A DNA stretch of 37,495 nt from Pirellulales bacterium (lineage in GTDB: Bacteria; Planctomycetota; Planctomycetia; Pirellulales; JACPPG01), in assembly GCA_036490175.1 (NCBI GenBank), contig DASXEJ010000017.1, positions 1-37,495 of the forward strand, written 5' to 3'. The notes under the pieces were generated by a model that was not told where the DNA came from, searched no databases, and saw nothing but the letters and a program-made list of their open reading frames with translations. The translations under genes were made by a program, and so were the position numbers. Shown here in pieces: positions 19,206-27,575 of the stretch; within the stretch, counting starts at the first letter, position 1; each line of letters starts with the position of its first letter.

Positions 19206-19961
19206 TTGAGTCCAGCACCTCACACGGCCGTCGAGATTCGCGGCCTGCGAAAAGTCTTTGGCGCGGGTACGACGCGCGTCCAAGCATTGGCCGGTGTCGA
19301 TCTTGATATCCCGGCCGGACAGTTCCTGGCTGTGATGGGCCCTTCGGGATCCGGCAAGAGCACGCTATTGCATTTGGTAACGGGGCTCGACCAGCCCGAC
19401 GGCGGCAGCATTCGCGTGAGCGGACAGGACATTTTGGCGCTCTCGGATGATGAAATCACGCTGCTCCGCCGGCGCCGCTTGGGGCTAGTGTTTCAGGCAT
19501 TCAATCTGCTCGACGCGCTGACCGCGGCCGAAAACGTCGGTCTGCCGTTAGTTGTGGATGGCGTCCCCGAGGCCGAAGCCCACAGGCGGGCAACCGAAGC
19601 GCTCGAGCGCGTGGGGCTTGCCGCTCGCGGCCGGCACTTGCCCAAGGAGATGTCTGGGGGTGAGCAGCAACGCGTGGCAATCGCGCGTGCCTTGGCCATC
19701 CGCCCTGTCATGCTGTTGGCGGACGAGCCGACCGGCAATCTCGACACACACAATGGCGACCAGGTGATGCAGTTGCTGCGGCAACTGGTGAGCGAAGGGC
19801 AAACCATTCTTATGGTCACCCATAACCCGGCCCATGCCGCGGTGGCCGATCGCATCGTGACCCTCCGCGACGGCAACATCATGCACGATCGACTGTTGAG
19901 CGAAGAGCGGGCACGGCACGCCGTACACGCCGGCGGCGAAAGTTCCGGTCTACGCCCATGA
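19206..19961 (+). CDS. ABC transporter ATP-binding protein, MacB/LolD type
   Basis: ATPase subunit of a type VII (mechanotransmission) ABC exporter, partner of the permease that follows. The 251-residue protein has Walker A GPSGSGKST at 45-53, Q-loop Gln97 in VFQAFNLL, signature MSGGEQQRVAIARAL at 149-163, Walker B LLADEPTGNLD at 170-180 and the H-loop TH further on. I chose the TTG at 19206-19208 because GAGGAG lies 6 bases upstream and the alignment with the family starts a few residues later; the earlier in-frame ATG at 19122 would add 28 residues of unlikely sequence. Its stop overlaps the permease start by 4 bases. Cargo may be a lipoprotein, peptide or macrolide-like molecule; not readable. 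Confidence 0.92.
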   Translation: MSPAPHTAVEIRGLRKVFGAGTTRVQALAGVDLDIPAGQFLAVMGPSGSGKSTLLHLVTGLDQPDGGSIRVSGQDILALSDDEITLLRRRRLGLVFQAFNLLDALTAAENVGLPLVVDGVPEAEAHRRATEALERVGLAARGRHLPKEMSGGEQQRVAIARALAIRPVMLLADEPTGNLDTHNGDQVMQLLRQLVSEGQTILMVTHNPAHAAVADRIVTLRDGNIMHDRLLSEERARHAVHAGGESSGLRP

Positions 19962-22477
19962 TGCTGCGCCATTACACCTACCGGCAATTTGTCCGCCGAC
20001 CCGGGCGCACTCTCTTGACGCTGGGGGGCATCGTGATCGGCGTGGCGGGCGTGTTTGCCATCGCGCTCACAGTTAATACCACGCGGCACGCCTATCAGCG
20101 CATGTTCGCCGACCTGACGGGTCGCGCCGCTTTGGAAGTGGTGGCGGAAGGAGGCGGAGGTTTCGATCGCAGCATCGCGGCCGACATCGCCGCGGTGTCG
20201 GGCGTCCGGTCGGCACGTCCGGTCGTGCAAATGGTAGCAGGACTGGTCAATGGCGACAGTCCGTTGGGAGTGATGATCATCGGCACGGATCCGGCCACCG
20301 ACGAAGAGTCGGCTGCCCACCTGGTTTCCGGTGCGGCATTGTCGACCGACGACGAGGTGCTGCTGGTCGATAATTTCGCCCGCGGTCTCAAGCTGGCCGT
20401 GGGGAATAGCGTGCGGCTGCTCGCGCCGCGGGGCGTGCAATCATTCCGTATCGCGGGTCTGGTCGAGCCTACGGGCGTCGCCGGATTCAATGGCGGCGCC
20501 GTCTTGTTCGTGTCGCTATCGGCGGCGGGACAATTATTCAAACTCGACGGCCAGGTGACGGCCATCCCCATCGAACTGGAAGATCGTGCCAATCAGGACG
20601 CGGTCCGGCAAGAGGTTGCCCGTCTTCTACCGGCCGGCCTGAGCGTTCGATCGCCGGCATCGCGCGGCGAGTTGGCCCAGCACAGTTTGTTCGGGGCTGA
20701 GCAAGGGCTATCGGCGCTCAGCGCGGTGTCGATCGTGGCCGGCGGCTTTGTGATCCTGAATTCGTTTCTGATGAGCCTGGGTGAGAGGCGCCGGCAGCTG
20801 GCGATCTTGCGAGCGATCGGCGTGACGAGCGGGCAGGTCACGTCGCTATTGGTGCGCGAGGCCTTCATCCTGGGCATTGTGGGGATGGTGCTCGGCATGG
20901 GCCTGGGATTCGTTACCTCGTTGGCGCTGATGCGCGGCATGGAGCAGTTGCTGGGCGTGGCATTGCAGAACTTGGAGATCACGGCCGAGCCTTTCGTGCT
21001 GGCGGCGCTGTTTGGCCCAGGAATGGCCGTCTTCGCCACGCTGGCGCCGGCACGGCGTGCCGCACGGCGGCCCCCGCTTCCAGATTTGTTGGGGCTACAG
21101 GTGCGCGGTAGCGAGGGGATGCGGGGCCGGATGTCGCGCATTGGCCTGCTGTTGGGGGGAGCATCCGTGCTCGGCATCACACTGTTCATGGGGGGCTGGT
21201 TTCCCACCGCGATCCAACGCACGATTCCCGCTCTGTTGCTGGCCACGGTGCTCGTTAGCGGCGTCCTTCTGACGCCGACATTTTTTCCGTACCTGGCGCG
21301 CACGGTTTCGTGGTTGCTACGACCGCTGTGGGGCATCGAGGGACGTTTGGCAGCGCGCCAACTCGCGCGCAACTCGCTCCGCAGCGGACTAACGGCGGCC
21401 GTGCTGTGCGTGGCCTTGGTGATTTCGATCGCTATGGGGCAGTCGTTGCGCAACAACATCAACGATGTCGAAGAATGGTCGGTGCGAACATTCACGGCGG
21501 ATTATCTGGTGCGCGGCACGCTTCCCGAACTGAGCTATGCGATGGGCACGCATCTTCCCGAAGAACTGCACGACGAGCTCGCACAGCTCGAAGGAGTGGC
21601 GAGTGTGCACGAATTGAATCTGATCCAGGCCAAGGCCGGCGACGAAGGCGTGGTCGTGCTGGCACGAACTTTCGACGCCGGGGCGGCCTTGGCACTGGAC
21701 ATCGCCGAGGGAGATCGCGAGGACATCAGCCGCGGACTGCTAGCGGGCGAAGCCGTAATCGGCACGGCATTAGCTAAGAGGTTGAATCTGACGGTCGGCG
21801 ATCAACTGCCGCTACGCACACGGAAGGGAGAACAAAAGGTTCGCATCGCCGGAACGGTCACTGAATACATTGCCGGCGGCATGGCTGCATACCTTGATCG
21901 GGGGTCCGCCAAAAGCTTGTTCAAGTTGCCGGGCGTCGACGTTTTCATGGTAACTGCGCAGGATGGGATGATCGGGCCTTTGGGGAAACGGATGGAAGAG
22001 TTCTGCGAAAGCCGCGGGCTAATGTTGCAATCGAACGCCGAATTCCGGGCCAGGATTCATCACATGATGGCCGGCGTGATCGGCTTCTTATGGCTGCTGA
22101 TGGCGCTGGTATTTGTCGTGGCTTCGCTGGGGATCGTTAATACACTAACGATGAACGTGCTGGAGCAAACACGGGAAATCGCCCTGCTACGAGCCGTGGC
22201 TCTCTGCCGGCGGCAAATCCGAAAAATGGTCTTTTTCCAGGCTCTGGCGCTCGGTTTGTGCAGCCTGGTGCCCGGCATTGGACTGGGGCTGGTGCTGGCC
22301 TATCTGATGAATCTGTCTACGCACGTGCTGTTAGGGCAGCCGGTCGATTTTCATGCTGACGGTTGGTTCGTGGCGGCCTGTGGCGCGGCTTGCTTGATCA
22401 TCGCTTCAGGAGCTTCTTGGATTCCCGCGCGGCGCGCATCGCGACTTCAAATCGTCCGCGCACTACAATACGAGTAG
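19958..22477 (+). CDS. ABC transporter permease, FtsX/MacB family, duplicated form
   Basis: An 839-residue permease of about ten membrane helices. It has an N-terminal helix (about 17-38), an extracytoplasmic domain (about 40-245), a first FtsX core of three helices (about 248-272, 302-324 and 343-365), linker helices near 393-450, a further helix near 469-490, a second extracytoplasmic domain, and a second FtsX core (about 700-730, 750-778 and 800-822). This double-core layout is that of the large LolE/YbbP-like permeases that work as a single chain with an ATPase such as the one encoded just upstream, to which it is coupled by a 4-base ATGA overlap. The protein looks intact. Cargo is unknown; lipoprotein or envelope-lipid handling is a guess from the family. 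Confidence 0.9.
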   Translation: MMLRHYTYRQFVRRPGRTLLTLGGIVIGVAGVFAIALTVNTTRHAYQRMFADLTGRAALEVVAEGGGGFDRSIAADIAAVSGVRSARPVVQMVAGLVNGDSPLGVMIIGTDPATDEESAAHLVSGAALSTDDEVLLVDNFARGLKLAVGNSVRLLAPRGVQSFRIAGLVEPTGVAGFNGGAVLFVSLSAAGQLFKLDGQVTAIPIELEDRANQDAVRQEVARLLPAGLSVRSPASRGELAQHSLFGAEQGLSALSAVSIVAGGFVILNSFLMSLGERRRQLAILRAIGVTSGQVTSLLVREAFILGIVGMVLGMGLGFVTSLALMRGMEQLLGVALQNLEITAEPFVLAALFGPGMAVFATLAPARRAARRPPLPDLLGLQVRGSEGMRGRMSRIGLLLGGASVLGITLFMGGWFPTAIQRTIPALLLATVLVSGVLLTPTFFPYLARTVSWLLRPLWGIEGRLAARQLARNSLRSGLTAAVLCVALVISIAMGQSLRNNINDVEEWSVRTFTADYLVRGTLPELSYAMGTHLPEELHDELAQLEGVASVHELNLIQAKAGDEGVVVLARTFDAGAALALDIAEGDREDISRGLLAGEAVIGTALAKRLNLTVGDQLPLRTRKGEQKVRIAGTVTEYIAGGMAAYLDRGSAKSLFKLPGVDVFMVTAQDGMIGPLGKRMEEFCESRGLMLQSNAEFRARIHHMMAGVIGFLWLLMALVFVVASLGIVNTLTMNVLEQTREIALLRAVALCRRQIRKMVFFQALALGLCSLVPGIGLGLVLAYLMNLSTHVLLGQPVDFHADGWFVAACGAACLIIASGASWIPARRASRLQIVRALQYE

Positions 22478-22807
22478 CACGTCCCTACGTCGGCGGTCCG
22501 CCGACAGAGCGTCTACTTGCCAGCAGGCGGTAACGGCGCATGAACAGAGACAAGTCGAAAGTCGCCTTTCTAAAGATTTCTGAATTTTTGCGCGCGGTCC
22601 ACTCGGCATGCATTTGGGCAATGCGCTCGAACGCAGCGTTACAATGCCTAAAGAATGGGCAGTCGGCTCAACTTTTGGTCTTGATGCGGAACCCGGAATG
22701 CCGTTACTTTTCCCCCGGAGCTGGTGCGGTCGAGAGTCGGTTGGGACGCCGACATCTCAGGCCGTCATGTTTTGCCGGAGGTATACGTGACTGACAGGGA
22801 GCCAACG
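22478..22807. other. Intergenic region between ABC permease and cyanophycinase
   Basis: 330 bases with no supportable gene. It holds the palindromic element at 22489-22505 just after the permease, and a TACAAT (22640-22645) that resembles a -10 box but lacks a well-spaced -35. The latter may belong to the cyanophycinase promoter. Confidence 0.5.
22489..22505 (+). terminator. Inverted repeat after the ABC operon
   Basis: GTCGGCGG-T-CCGCCGAC is a perfect inverted repeat starting 12 bases after the permease stop. As RNA it can form a 6-bp GC stem (GTCGGC/GCCGAC) with a 5-base loop. No U-tract follows, so it is a weak terminator candidate at best. Confidence 0.4.
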
Positions 22808-24055
22808 ATGGTGAGGAGATCGAGCGTGGCCATCCTCGGCATGTGTCTGATTGGAATCGCATCCGCAGCACGCGCCGAAGAGAAAAAAGGATCCTTGGTA
22901 ATCATCGGCGGAGCGTTGCGTAATACGGAACGCAAGGACTGGGAGCGCGAGATCTGGGAAACGGTGGTCGACCTGGCCGGTGGCGATTCGGCCAAGATCG
23001 CCGTCTTTCCAACAGCCAGCGGCACGCCGCGCGACAGCGGTCAGCGTGCGGTCGCCACGCTCGAAAAACTCGGCGCCGAAGCCTTCGTCGTGCCGTTGGG
23101 CATGATGAACGTGGACGTCGATTTTCGCAAAGTCGTGGTCGACGAAGACATCGTAGAACAAGTGCGCAGCTCGACCGGTGTGTTCTTCACCGGCGGCGAT
23201 CAGAAGCGAATCACCAAAGCGCTGCGCACTGAAGACGGCAAGAATACGCCGCTCTTGGACGCCGTGTGGGAAGTTTACAACCGGGGCGGAGTCATTGCCG
23301 GCACGAGCGCCGGCGCTGCCGTGTTGAGCCGCGTGATGTTCAGCGACCCTGACAGCGTGCTCTCCACGCTCAAACAGGGGGTCAAGTTCGGCAAGGAAAT
23401 CGATGACGGGCTGGGCTTCCTCGATCCCTCGTGGTTCATCGAGCAGCACTGCCTGACCCGCGGTCGCTTCGCCCGCGCCTTAGTCGCCATGCACTCACAG
23501 GGTTTGAAATTCGGCATCGGCGTCGACGAGAACACGGCCTGCGTCGTGCGTAACGGCTACGAGGTCGAAATCGTGGGCTACAAAGGTGCCGTGGTGCTCG
23601 ACCTGTCCAATGCTAGCCACGATCCCGACGTGCAGGGATTCAACCTGAAAAACGTGCGGATGACGTATCTGGATCATGGCGACACCTTCAACCTGCACAC
23701 GCTCGAGGTGATGCCGGCCAAGGAAAAGCAGCAAGGTAGCGTGGCTATGCCGCAGGGAACCGAGCTGGAAAACGAACCCTCGCGGACCGACATGTTCCTG
23801 GATATTCTCGGCAACACCACGGTCTTTGACGTGCTGGTGCGTCTCATCCAAAGCCGTAAGGTCGAAGCGATCGGCCTGGCCTTCGACGGGCTGGCCGCAC
23901 GCGATGAACCCACGCAGGGATTTGAATTTCGCTTTTATCCCGGCGCGGATAGCGCCGGCTGGTACGGCGAGGTGCCCGAAGGGACTGGCTTTACCGTGAG
24001 CAACATCCATCTGGATGTTCGGCCCATCGAAATCTCCGGTCCGCTCTATAAGTAA
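22808..24055 (+). CDS. Exported cyanophycinase (extracellular type)
   Basis: Serine peptidase of the S51 family that hydrolyses cyanophycin (multi-L-arginyl-poly-aspartate) to beta-Asp-Arg dipeptides. The 415-residue precursor has an N-terminal signal peptide (VAILGMCLIGIASAARA, cleavage near residue 23). The S51 core follows: VIIGGAL at 31-37, FTGGDQKRI at 127-135 and the nucleophile elbow GTSAGAAV at 165-172 with Ser167. After the core (about 290) there is an extra C-terminal domain of roughly 120 residues ending in HLDVRPIEISGPLYK. Cytosolic CphB enzymes are clearly shorter and lack a signal; extracellular CphE-type enzymes have a signal and greater length. The ATG at 22808 has AGGGAG upstream. 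No cyanophycin synthetase gene is in the window, which fits scavenging of external polymer. Confidence 0.88.
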   Translation: MVRRSSVAILGMCLIGIASAARAEEKKGSLVIIGGALRNTERKDWEREIWETVVDLAGGDSAKIAVFPTASGTPRDSGQRAVATLEKLGAEAFVVPLGMMNVDVDFRKVVVDEDIVEQVRSSTGVFFTGGDQKRITKALRTEDGKNTPLLDAVWEVYNRGGVIAGTSAGAAVLSRVMFSDPDSVLSTLKQGVKFGKEIDDGLGFLDPSWFIEQHCLTRGRFARALVAMHSQGLKFGIGVDENTACVVRNGYEVEIVGYKGAVVLDLSNASHDPDVQGFNLKNVRMTYLDHGDTFNLHTLEVMPAKEKQQGSVAMPQGTELENEPSRTDMFLDILGNTTVFDVLVRLIQSRKVEAIGLAFDGLAARDEPTQGFEFRFYPGADSAGWYGEVPEGTGFTVSNIHLDVRPIEISGPLYK

Positions 24056-24157
24056 ACCTGGTCGATGCGCGCCCGCGCGGCGCAGCCGGCGTCAGCCTTG
24101 GTGTTCTTTTCCATGATGTTCCTATCAAGGCGGTAATACGCGCGCTACCGAAGGTGT

Positions 24158-24174
24158 CCTTGTCGCTGACAAGG
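24158..24174. terminator. Hairpin between convergent genes
   Basis: CCTTGTC (24158-24164), loop GCT, GACAAGG (24168-24174): a perfect 7-bp stem, extendable through a G-T wobble. It lies 6 bases from the end of the outer-membrane-like gene (minus) and about 100 bases after the cyanophycinase stop (plus), so it could serve both. No clear U-tract on either side. Confidence 0.45.
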
Positions 24175-24180
24175 GCCGCA

Positions 24181-25179
24181 TTAATACCGTAAGATCACGT
24201 CGGCATACACCCGGTTCTTCAACACGTCACCCCATTGCGTGACCGGGTATTCCCAACCGAAGCCAAGTTCCATATTGCCGCTCGGCTTCCATTTGGCGCC
24301 AATGACGTTCGTCACCACGTTATTGCCAGCAACCCCGTTGGACGGCAGATTGATCAGGTCCAAGGCACCAAACGGGATGCCCGACTGGACTCCGGCGCCG
24401 TCCATCCAGTGAAACCAGTTGAGCCCGATCAGCGGGTAGATGTGCCCGGGCAGCTCGTAGTCCCACTGATTGGACCAGTACCACAGCTGCGTCCCCAAGT
24501 TACGATCCTCGGGCAGGCGAAAGCCCGTGCCCGAGAGCCAGTGGCCGCGGCCGAAGATTTGCTTGCCGGCCGTCACGAAAATGTGAAAGTCGCCATTGTC
24601 GAAGTTCGACAGCGCTCCGGGAGAGCCGGGAATGAAGTACGTGATCCCGCCTGAAACCAGGAATTGGTTTTCGACGTCTCGGATAAAGTTGAACTTGGCC
24701 CCCACCGGCGCCGAGAGGAAACCGGCCGGATTGCTGCCGCCGCCGTTATTGGCCTGATTGACCGAAAAGTAGCTCAATCGCGGCGCGATGATGCTCCACC
24801 GATCGGTGATGCGCCCACGGAATTGTGCGGCCCAAACCTGGGCGTCTCCCCCACCAGAAAACGTCGGCAGGCTATTGTCGATGAACATCCCGCGCACTTC
24901 GGTCAGCGAGCGCGGGTCTTCGAAGAAGAACGGGTTCGAGATCGGGCTGACGAAGTGATCGAAGCAGTGATCGCTGGGCAGCAGCCCAAAAATGCGGCGG
25001 CGGCCGTTGAACGAGTCGCAGCATTCGGCACAATCGTCACAGCGGGCGCAGGCTTCACTCAGCGAGGGTGTCGCCGAGCAGCAGGTCGGTACGGCGCTGT
25101 CGCCGTCGTCGGCGCGGCTGGCGAGGTTCAGGCCACCAAGAACACAAACCATGGCTGCCCAAACCCGTAGACGTAACAT
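24181..25179 (-). CDS. Exported outer-membrane beta-barrel-like protein with Cys-rich N-terminus
   Basis: I do not recognise a named family. The 332-residue precursor has a signal peptide (MLRLRVWAAMVCVLGGLNLA, likely cleavage after ASRA at residue 23). A short mature N-terminus follows with seven cysteines at 33, 34, 44, 47, 50, 53 and 54 (patterns CARCDDCAECC). From about residue 75 the chain is made of alternating Gly/aromatic strands (WAAQFRGRITDRWSIIAPRLSYFS, QLWYWSNQWDYELPG, NMELGFGWEYPVT) and ends in a Tyr (DVILRY), the pattern of an outer-membrane barrel. The ATG at 25177-25179 has GGGGAGAG upstream. It follows the sulfatase on the same strand by 259 bases. Similar barrel-like proteins of unknown role are common in planctomycetes (general knowledge). 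Confidence 0.7.
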   Translation of the reverse strand: MLRLRVWAAMVCVLGGLNLASRADDGDSAVPTCCSATPSLSEACARCDDCAECCDSFNGRRRIFGLLPSDHCFDHFVSPISNPFFFEDPRSLTEVRGMFIDNSLPTFSGGGDAQVWAAQFRGRITDRWSIIAPRLSYFSVNQANNGGGSNPAGFLSAPVGAKFNFIRDVENQFLVSGGITYFIPGSPGALSNFDNGDFHIFVTAGKQIFGRGHWLSGTGFRLPEDRNLGTQLWYWSNQWDYELPGHIYPLIGLNWFHWMDGAGVQSGIPFGALDLINLPSNGVAGNNVVTNVIGAKWKPSGNMELGFGWEYPVTQWGDVLKNRVYADVILRY

Positions 25180-25204
25180 GCGTCGCTCTCCCCGTGCGCT
25201 AATT

Positions 25205-25230
25205 GCCAGAAATCCCCTGTCGTTTCTGGC
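25205..25230 (-). promoter_or_regulatory. Stem-loop in the leader of the Cys-rich barrel gene
   Basis: GCCAGAAA (25205-25212) and TTTCTGGC (25223-25230) form a perfect 8-bp stem with a 10-base loop, 26-51 bases upstream of the start codon. It may influence translation or mRNA stability, or end the sulfatase transcript. Confidence 0.35.
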
Positions 25231-25438
25231 TATCGGCTGGCGAGGACAGACTTGATCTAATTTCCACTTGCGGACTTAAGTTTCGGATCGATTGGTGTGT
25301 TCCGTAAAACCGTCAGAGTGGGTGGTCTGTAGACGACCAGATGCGGCTCAAGACTCCGCTCCGTTCTCTTAAGACATTGAGTGCCCCCAGAGCGTACTTC
25401 GCCCAGGACATTGGTCTTCCGCGCGCGTCGCGTCAGTT

Positions 25439-26854
25439 CTACTCAGTGTTGCGCAATAGCGCCTGGTGTTCTTTCACAACCTGGGCTTGGGCCGGATCGC
25501 GGGCCAGGTTGTGGAACTCGTGGGGGTCGTTGTCGTGATCGTACAGTTCCACGCCCTTGTGCCCTTCGTCCCACTCGGTATAGCGGTAACGTTCGCTGCG
25601 AACCGATCGGCCCATGGCATTTTCGCCGCGGCGCACCTGGGTATGGGCCCCTTTCTTCCACGGTTGCTGCGGATCGTCGAGCAGCGGGCGCAGGCTGCGC
25701 CCTTCGAGCCGCTCAGGGGCCGGCAATCCGCACAGATCGGCCAGCGTGGGATAGACGTCGATCGATTCCACCAGCCGCGGGCAACCCTGGCCGGCAGCTT
25801 TCATGCCCGGCGCCGCGATCACGATCGGCACCCTCGACGATTCTTCGAACAAGGTCATCTTCTGCCACAGCCCATGCTCGCCGAGATGGTAGCCGTGATC
25901 GCTCATGAAGACCACGATCGTGTTGTCGGTCAGGTGCAGTCGGTCGAGCGTGTCGAGCAGGCGGCCGACTTGGGCATCCATAAAGCTGATCGATGCCACG
26001 TAGGCCTCAATGGCCTGTTTTTGCAGTTCTGTGTTGATGCCATAGTTCGGCGTCTTCACGGTGATGGCTAGCGGCGGAATGTCGTCACGATCGTCCGTCG
26101 GCTCGTTGACCAACGCGATGTGTTCCAGCGGGTAAAGTCCGAAATATGACTTTGGCGCGACGTAGGGCGTGTGGGGCCGATAAAATCCTACGGCCAGAAA
26201 GAACGGCTCGGCCGCATGCTTCTCCAGCAGTTCGATGGCCGAGGTCGCGCCGCGACCGTCGGTTTGTTCGAGATCGGTGCCGTCGGCGGCCAACCACGAC
26301 AGCGTGGCCCCAAAGCCCGTACCTGGCGTTATGGAAAAGATTTTGTCCTCGTCGTCCTTGTCCCGGCCGCGCGGATTGACCACCTCTTGCCATGACTGCG
26401 GATCGTCGAGCCCGCTGGTACCGATCCCTCCGGGCACGCCGTAGTGATAAAGTTTTCCGACCCGAGCCACGTAGTAACCATGTTTGCGGAACAGCTCGGG
26501 CAAGGTGACGACGTCGGGAATGTTCTTACGAAAGTGAACCTGGTTGTCGAGCACGCCGGTGGTATCAGGTCGCAGGCCGGTAAGGAATGATGCTCGGCTG
26601 GGGTTGCACAAGGGAAACTGGCAATAGGCGCGATCGAAGCGCATACCTCGCACGGCCAGGCGGTCGATGTTGGGCGTCTTCACCTGCGGATCGCCATAGC
26701 AGCCCAAGCGATTGTTCAGGTCGTCGGATGCGATGAACAGGACGTTACGCTTCTTCGCCGGCGTGTCGGCGGCGTTGGCCTGCGGCACGACGTGATGCGC
26801 CGTGAACATGACGAGACAGGAAGCCAGGATGCAGGAGGGCGAAAGGCGAATCAT
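25439..26854 (-). CDS. Exported sulfatase (iduronate-2-sulfatase-like)
   Basis: Type I sulfatase that cleaves sulfate esters, probably of algal or animal sulfated polysaccharide. The 471-residue precursor has a signal peptide (about 1-28, [17 protein letters not shown]). Metal residues D44 and D45 follow in [15 protein letters not shown]. The formylglycine motif CNPSR is at 83-87 (Cys83 is the residue converted by the maturation enzyme). Further motifs are VGKLYHYG, the second metal site [12 protein letters not shown] and [14 protein letters not shown]. The order and wording are those of iduronate-2-sulfatase relatives, which is how planctomycete genomes usually label them. I chose the ATG at 26852-26854, since the signal peptide starts there; 14 further codons are open upstream. 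Substrate is not determined. Confidence 0.93.
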   Translation of the reverse strand: MIRLSPSCILASCLVMFTAHHVVPQANAADTPAKKRNVLFIASDDLNNRLGCYGDPQVKTPNIDRLAVRGMRFDRAYCQFPLCNPSRASFLTGLRPDTTGVLDNQVHFRKNIPDVVTLPELFRKHGYYVARVGKLYHYGVPGGIGTSGLDDPQSWQEVVNPRGRDKDDEDKIFSITPGTGFGATLSWLAADGTDLEQTDGRGATSAIELLEKHAAEPFFLAVGFYRPHTPYVAPKSYFGLYPLEHIALVNEPTDDRDDIPPLAITVKTPNYGINTELQKQAIEAYVASISFMDAQVGRLLDTLDRLHLTDNTIVVFMSDHGYHLGEHGLWQKMTLFEESSRVPIVIAAPGMKAAGQGCPRLVESIDVYPTLADLCGLPAPERLEGRSLRPLLDDPQQPWKKGAHTQVRRGENAMGRSVRSERYRYTEWDEGHKGVELYDHDNDPHEFHNLARDPAQAQVVKEHQALLRNTE

Positions 26855-27086
26855 ATGGGTTGCTTCTGAATGCCAAGAATTACGGATCATCGCCAACGGA
26901 CGGCGCGAAAACGACGGCGACCAGCTAGAGCACAGACCGGTCGCGTTGCGCCGTTTATACTCGCCAAGAAATCGTCACGCCAGCAGCGCGCACCCGCGCA
27001 CGCTTGCTTGACGCTCGGGCGGTTGACTTCTATGGTGACGGGCGATTCGCGGGAATGGCCGCTGCATATCAAGCCGGGAGATTCTT

Positions 27087-27563
27087 GTGCCGTTTGATTC
27101 GAAGCTGCAACGAACGATCATGGGACGTTTCGCCACGGGGGTCACCGTTGTGACGACGGGGCGCGAAGGGGATTTTAGCGGGCTGACAGCCAATGCCGTG
27201 GCCTCGCTGTCACTGACGCCTCCCTTGGTGCTCGTGGCCGTCGAGCGTAGCGCTCACTCGCACGAATATCTGCTGCGGCATCGTAATTTTGCCATGAACA
27301 TCCTGGCTGCCACGCAGGAGCACCTGTCGCAGCGGTTTGCCACCCGCGGCCCCAAGGTATTTGCCGACTTGGAGTTCGTAACCGGCGCCTCGGGCGCACC
27401 GATCCTGGCGGGCACGCTGGGTTATGTCGATTGCCAGGTAACCGAGATCCTGCCCGGTGGAGACCACGACATTTTCGTGGGCGAAATTCTGACCGGCGAA
27501 GCGCACGACGGGGCGCCGCTGTTGTATTTCGCCGGAAAATATCGCGCCCTGGCCGAAGGCTAG
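27087..27563 (+). CDS. Flavin reductase-like, FMN-binding protein
   Basis: A 158-residue single-domain protein of the flavin reductase-like/split-barrel FMN-binding family. Such proteins reduce FMN with NAD(P)H for a monooxygenase partner or act as flavin-dependent oxidoreductases. The FMN-binding motifs are visible: GRFATGVTVVTT at 13-24, GLTANAVASLSLTPPLVLVAV at about 32-52, NFAMNILA at about 67-74, and the C-terminal FVGEILTGEAHDGAPLLYF. The GTG at 27087-27089 is the start because GGGAG sits 6 bases upstream and the protein aligns from there. It ends 12 bases before the convergent Gfo/Idh/MocA gene. No monooxygenase gene is near. Confidence 0.88.
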   Translation: MPFDSKLQRTIMGRFATGVTVVTTGREGDFSGLTANAVASLSLTPPLVLVAVERSAHSHEYLLRHRNFAMNILAATQEHLSQRFATRGPKVFADLEFVTGASGAPILAGTLGYVDCQVTEILPGGDHDIFVGEILTGEAHDGAPLLYFAGKYRALAEG

Positions 27564-27575
27564 GACCCCGCCAAG

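Noticed and set aside
18788..19306. 172-codon plus-strand frame before the ABC ATPase
   Set aside because: Arg/Cys-rich composition, no ribosome site, and it runs out of frame into the ATPase gene, whose start is well supported.
20593..21495. 300-codon minus-strand frame opposite the ABC permease
   Set aside because: Antisense to clear membrane helices; Ser/Pro/Arg-rich with no motif.
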